Of a DNA stretch of 64,000 nt, positions 61,640 to 64,000 are shown in pieces. Position 1 is the first letter of the stretch, and the number at the start of each line of letters is the position of its first letter. This DNA is from Torreya grandis. Its lineage: Eukaryota > Streptophyta > Pinopsida > Cupressales > Taxaceae. The notes beneath the pieces are model-generated. The model saw only the letters and a list, made by a program, of their open reading frames with translations, ran no database searches and had not been told where the DNA came from. Location: assembly GCA_037957365.1 (NCBI GenBank), contig JARHVA010003634.1, positions 835,001-899,000 on the forward strand, written 5' to 3'. A program made the position numbers and the translations under genes.

Positions 61640-62270
61640 CACTTTCGATAACGGAAATGGAGCGGAGACGGGAAAAAGGGGAACGGGAGGAATGATGGGC
61701 CTGGTCCAGCCGCATATGTTTCTGTGTGCTGGATATGGTCACCGAGGGCCTCGCAACTCCAATTCCAAAAGCCATTAGAATGACAAACTTATTTATATGG
61801 ATGTGTTAGTATGAACGGAAAATAAGGAACTACTTCCACAACTGAATAACGCGCAACAATGGCCAAAATGTCCGCACAAGACACAACTCATTTCTACGCT
61901 GCCTCGACATTCGTCTTGACGGTGTCTATCACGTCAAATCCTGTGGCTGAATTAACATTGGGATGTGCGGCTTTTCGCCCGTTATTGTTGAGGAGTAGTC
62001 CAACAGAATAGAGATGTCGCAAACCTACAATCGCAGCATGTATTTAAAACTCAATATGCAAAATGCGAATTTAATGCTTCCCGGATGAGAAAATCTTATG
62101 AACCAAACATAAAATACAGAGCCCAATTTTCTTACATTAACGCAACATCAGAAGCGATGCCCGCATCCGTTTCTCGTTGGCCATTGCTTGTTTCTCTGCA
62201 GATTTTACAGCAGACAACAGATTTGGACACGACGTACTGTAAAAGAAAATAAAATAAGAAGAGAAATTGG
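61640..62270 (-). pseudogene. Class III peroxidase pseudogene
   Basis: On the - strand, 62265 down to 62140 reads FFYSTSCPNLLSAVKSAEKQ then ANEKRMRASLLMLR and a stop. This is the mature N terminus of secretory plant peroxidases, with the first conserved Cys in SCP. The next motif, F-H-D-C-F-V with the distal catalytic His, is destroyed; only DCRF and CDISILLDYSSTITGEK remain (about 62030-61980). Then NVNSATGFDVIDTVKTNV and, after two stops, VVSCADILAIVARYSVVEV (to about 61829) match the GFEVID-x-IK, VSCADI-[LI]-A and ARDSV motifs, with Asp of ARDSV now Tyr. Possible traces of the following region (PPV, LSKV) lie at 61650-61780. Proximal His and C terminus are not found. Family members are secreted haem enzymes acting on phenolics and hydrogen peroxide in the cell wall. 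Confidence 0.85.
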
Positions 62271-62400
62271 AATGTAGGTAGGTTATTTTAATTCGTCTAT
62301 AATAGAGGTACTCGTTCTTCTACCCTTGGTACCCAACATGTGAAGCAAGAAAGCATAAATCATATTAACCAGTTTCGTTCGTATTAGGTTTGCACATAGA
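62271..62400. other. Upstream flank of peroxidase relic
   Basis: Where the signal peptide and promoter would lie. No signal peptide is readable; a pyrimidine tract ending TTTTACAG on the - strand (62236-62262) resembles a splice acceptor but is also in frame with FYSTSCP. Confidence 0.35.
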
Positions 62401-63960
62401 TTATATATATCATTCTCTTCGTGTTAATAGAGTGATGTTATAATGAAACTGTTTTTTTTTGGAATATAATAATTGATTGGTTGTTAAATAAGAATGTTTT
62501 TTGGGTTAATCTTCCCTTTTACTATATGACTTTATAATTGAAGAAAAACTATCTTTTAAATGTATCAAAATATATGCATTACTAACCTAAGTTAGATGTG
62601 ACTCTTTAATGTATTTTAAAATTGTTTATACAACTCTAAAATATTTATTATTCAAAAGATTAATCCCACATTTATTAGTAGTTTGTAACAATATTTAAAA
62701 CTAATGTGCCATGATTCTTATGCCAATAGGGATGATGCCACAATAGAAATTGTCCTCCTGCTAAAATAACAGTTAATTGGTTGTGGTGAATATGATTGTT
62801 TGTTTGGCCCTCCCCTCTCCTATGTAACTTAATAATAAAAAAACATCTTATTCAAATAGCTCTAAATACATGCCTTACAGCCCCATGTTAAATTTGACAA
62901 TTCAATGCATATTCAAATTACTTTTAGGACTCTAAAATTGTCATGATTGAAAAAATAATTCTGCATTAGTTGTTAGGCTTGGCCTTTGGCAATATGTAAA
63001 CTCAATATAACTCAATTATATGGTAATACATGTGGTATCACAATGGAAGTGGGGCCTTCTTATTAGCATAATGGTTGATTGGTTAAGGGATAAGTATGTT
63101 ATTTTACTTGACCTTATTCTATCTTCCTTTGTGGTTTCATAATCAAAAAATAAATTATATTGAAATGCGACTAAATACATATTGTAGTACCCCATCTCAG
63201 ACATGAATCTTTAGTACATCTTGGAATAAATTTTAAGACTCTAGATCATTATCAATCAAAAAAAAAATCTCGTATTAGTTCTTCAAATTTATCTACCACA
63301 ACATGTGAATCTAATATAACATGATCCTATGTCGATAGAGGTGATGCGATAATGGAAGTGGCCTTCCTACTAATATAATGATTGATTTGTTGTAGGATGA
63401 GTATGTTTTCTTACTCAACCTTCTCCTCTCCTCTTATTAACTTTATAATTCCAAAATTAATCACAGTTAAATGGTTTACTATCCAAGTTTGATATGCCTA
63501 TTCAATGCATCTTGGAATTTATTCTATAGCTATAAAATTCTTATCATTCAAAAAATTAATCCTATCTTAGTTAAGAGGATTAGTTCATGATAATATATCA
63601 ACATAATTTAACATAATCCTTATGGCAATGGGGATGATATTATAATAAAAGTGACACTCATATTAACATAATAGCTAATTACGAGATGAATATGTCTTGT
63701 TACTCAGTCTTCCCCTCTCATCACCTATGGTGCGAAATCCCTTAGTAAATTCTCATCCAATTTCTTGTAAATACATTGCTTACTATACATGCCTTACTAT
63801 CTCATGTCACATATGTGTGTATAATTCATCTTGGAATTGATTCTATTACTTTAAAATCCTTTCCATTTAATAAAATAATTATGCAGTGGTTGGTTAACTT
63901 GGTATGATAATATTAATCAGTTTGACTCTTGGTTTTCTTGGTTCAACTTAGATCCTAGAT
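62401..63960. repeat. About 300-bp tandem repeat array
   Basis: The unit phrase gatgatgccacaatagaaa..cttctattaacataat..gattgattggttg..atgtttac..caaccttccc begins near 62431, 62731, 63031, 63341 and 63631, so five diverged units have a period of 290-310 bp; a sixth may begin at the window edge. Units include ttataattcaaaa..ctaaatacat and cttggaattgattctattac..tcattcaaaaaattaatc phrases. No coding potential; the array continues toward the window end. Confidence 0.8.
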
Positions 63961-64000
63961 ATACATTAAGAATACGAAAGTTGAGATTTTATTACTTTTT

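Noticed and set aside
62236..62262. Pyrimidine tract plus TTTTACAG as a splice acceptor for the peroxidase relic
   Set aside because: The same bases are in frame with FYSTSCP, and peroxidase genes do not normally have an intron there; kept only as a possibility.

Overview
This window looks like a repeat-dominated stretch of a large plant nuclear genome. It is very AT-rich and has no intact protein-coding gene. It holds decayed LTR retrotransposons of plant Ty1-copia and Ty3-gypsy type, relics of two seed-plant gene families (dirigent, class III peroxidase), nested insertions and old tandem repeats. Long, diverged, slowly removed elements suggest a gymnosperm, perhaps a conifer. That assignment is an inference; the sequence directly shows only a vascular plant.

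Layout. 0-10.4 kb: an old degenerate tandem array (monomer about 85-95 bp) split by a 2.36-kb gag-only copia element (3088-5442). 10.4-20.3 kb, possibly to 22.8 kb: a broken Helentron/Helitron2 rolling-circle transposon on the + strand, with readable OTU protease, N-terminal Helitron domain, HUH Rep, PIF1-like helicase and AP-endonuclease pieces. A 3.98-kb copia element on the - strand (14716-18695) sits in its Rep-helicase gene. 22.8-26.2 kb: a non-coding LTR element with a perfect 5-bp target duplication. 26.2-36.7 kb: mostly unassignable AT-rich DNA with one dirigent pseudogene (32322-32790) and low-complexity repeats. 36.8-40.1 kb: a transposase-like gene relic with the motif SGHGKGEYDGA. 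41-48 kb: weak coding relics, short duplications and a possible tRNA-derived SINE. 48.3-60.1 kb: an 11.8-kb gypsy-type element on the - strand with about 2.45-kb LTRs and only gag-protease recognisable. 61-62.3 kb: a less AT-rich island with a class III peroxidase pseudogene on the - strand. 62.4-64.0 kb: tandem units of about 300 bp, also seen in diverged form near the left end.

No gene here seems able to act now. Every recognisable reading frame carries stops and frameshifts, many explained by C-to-T or G-to-A change (TGG to TAG, CAA to TAA, TGT to TAT), as expected of old methylated repeats. The most interesting object is the plant Helentron relic and the unassigned reading frames after its endonuclease. 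All coordinates of decayed domains are by-eye estimates.
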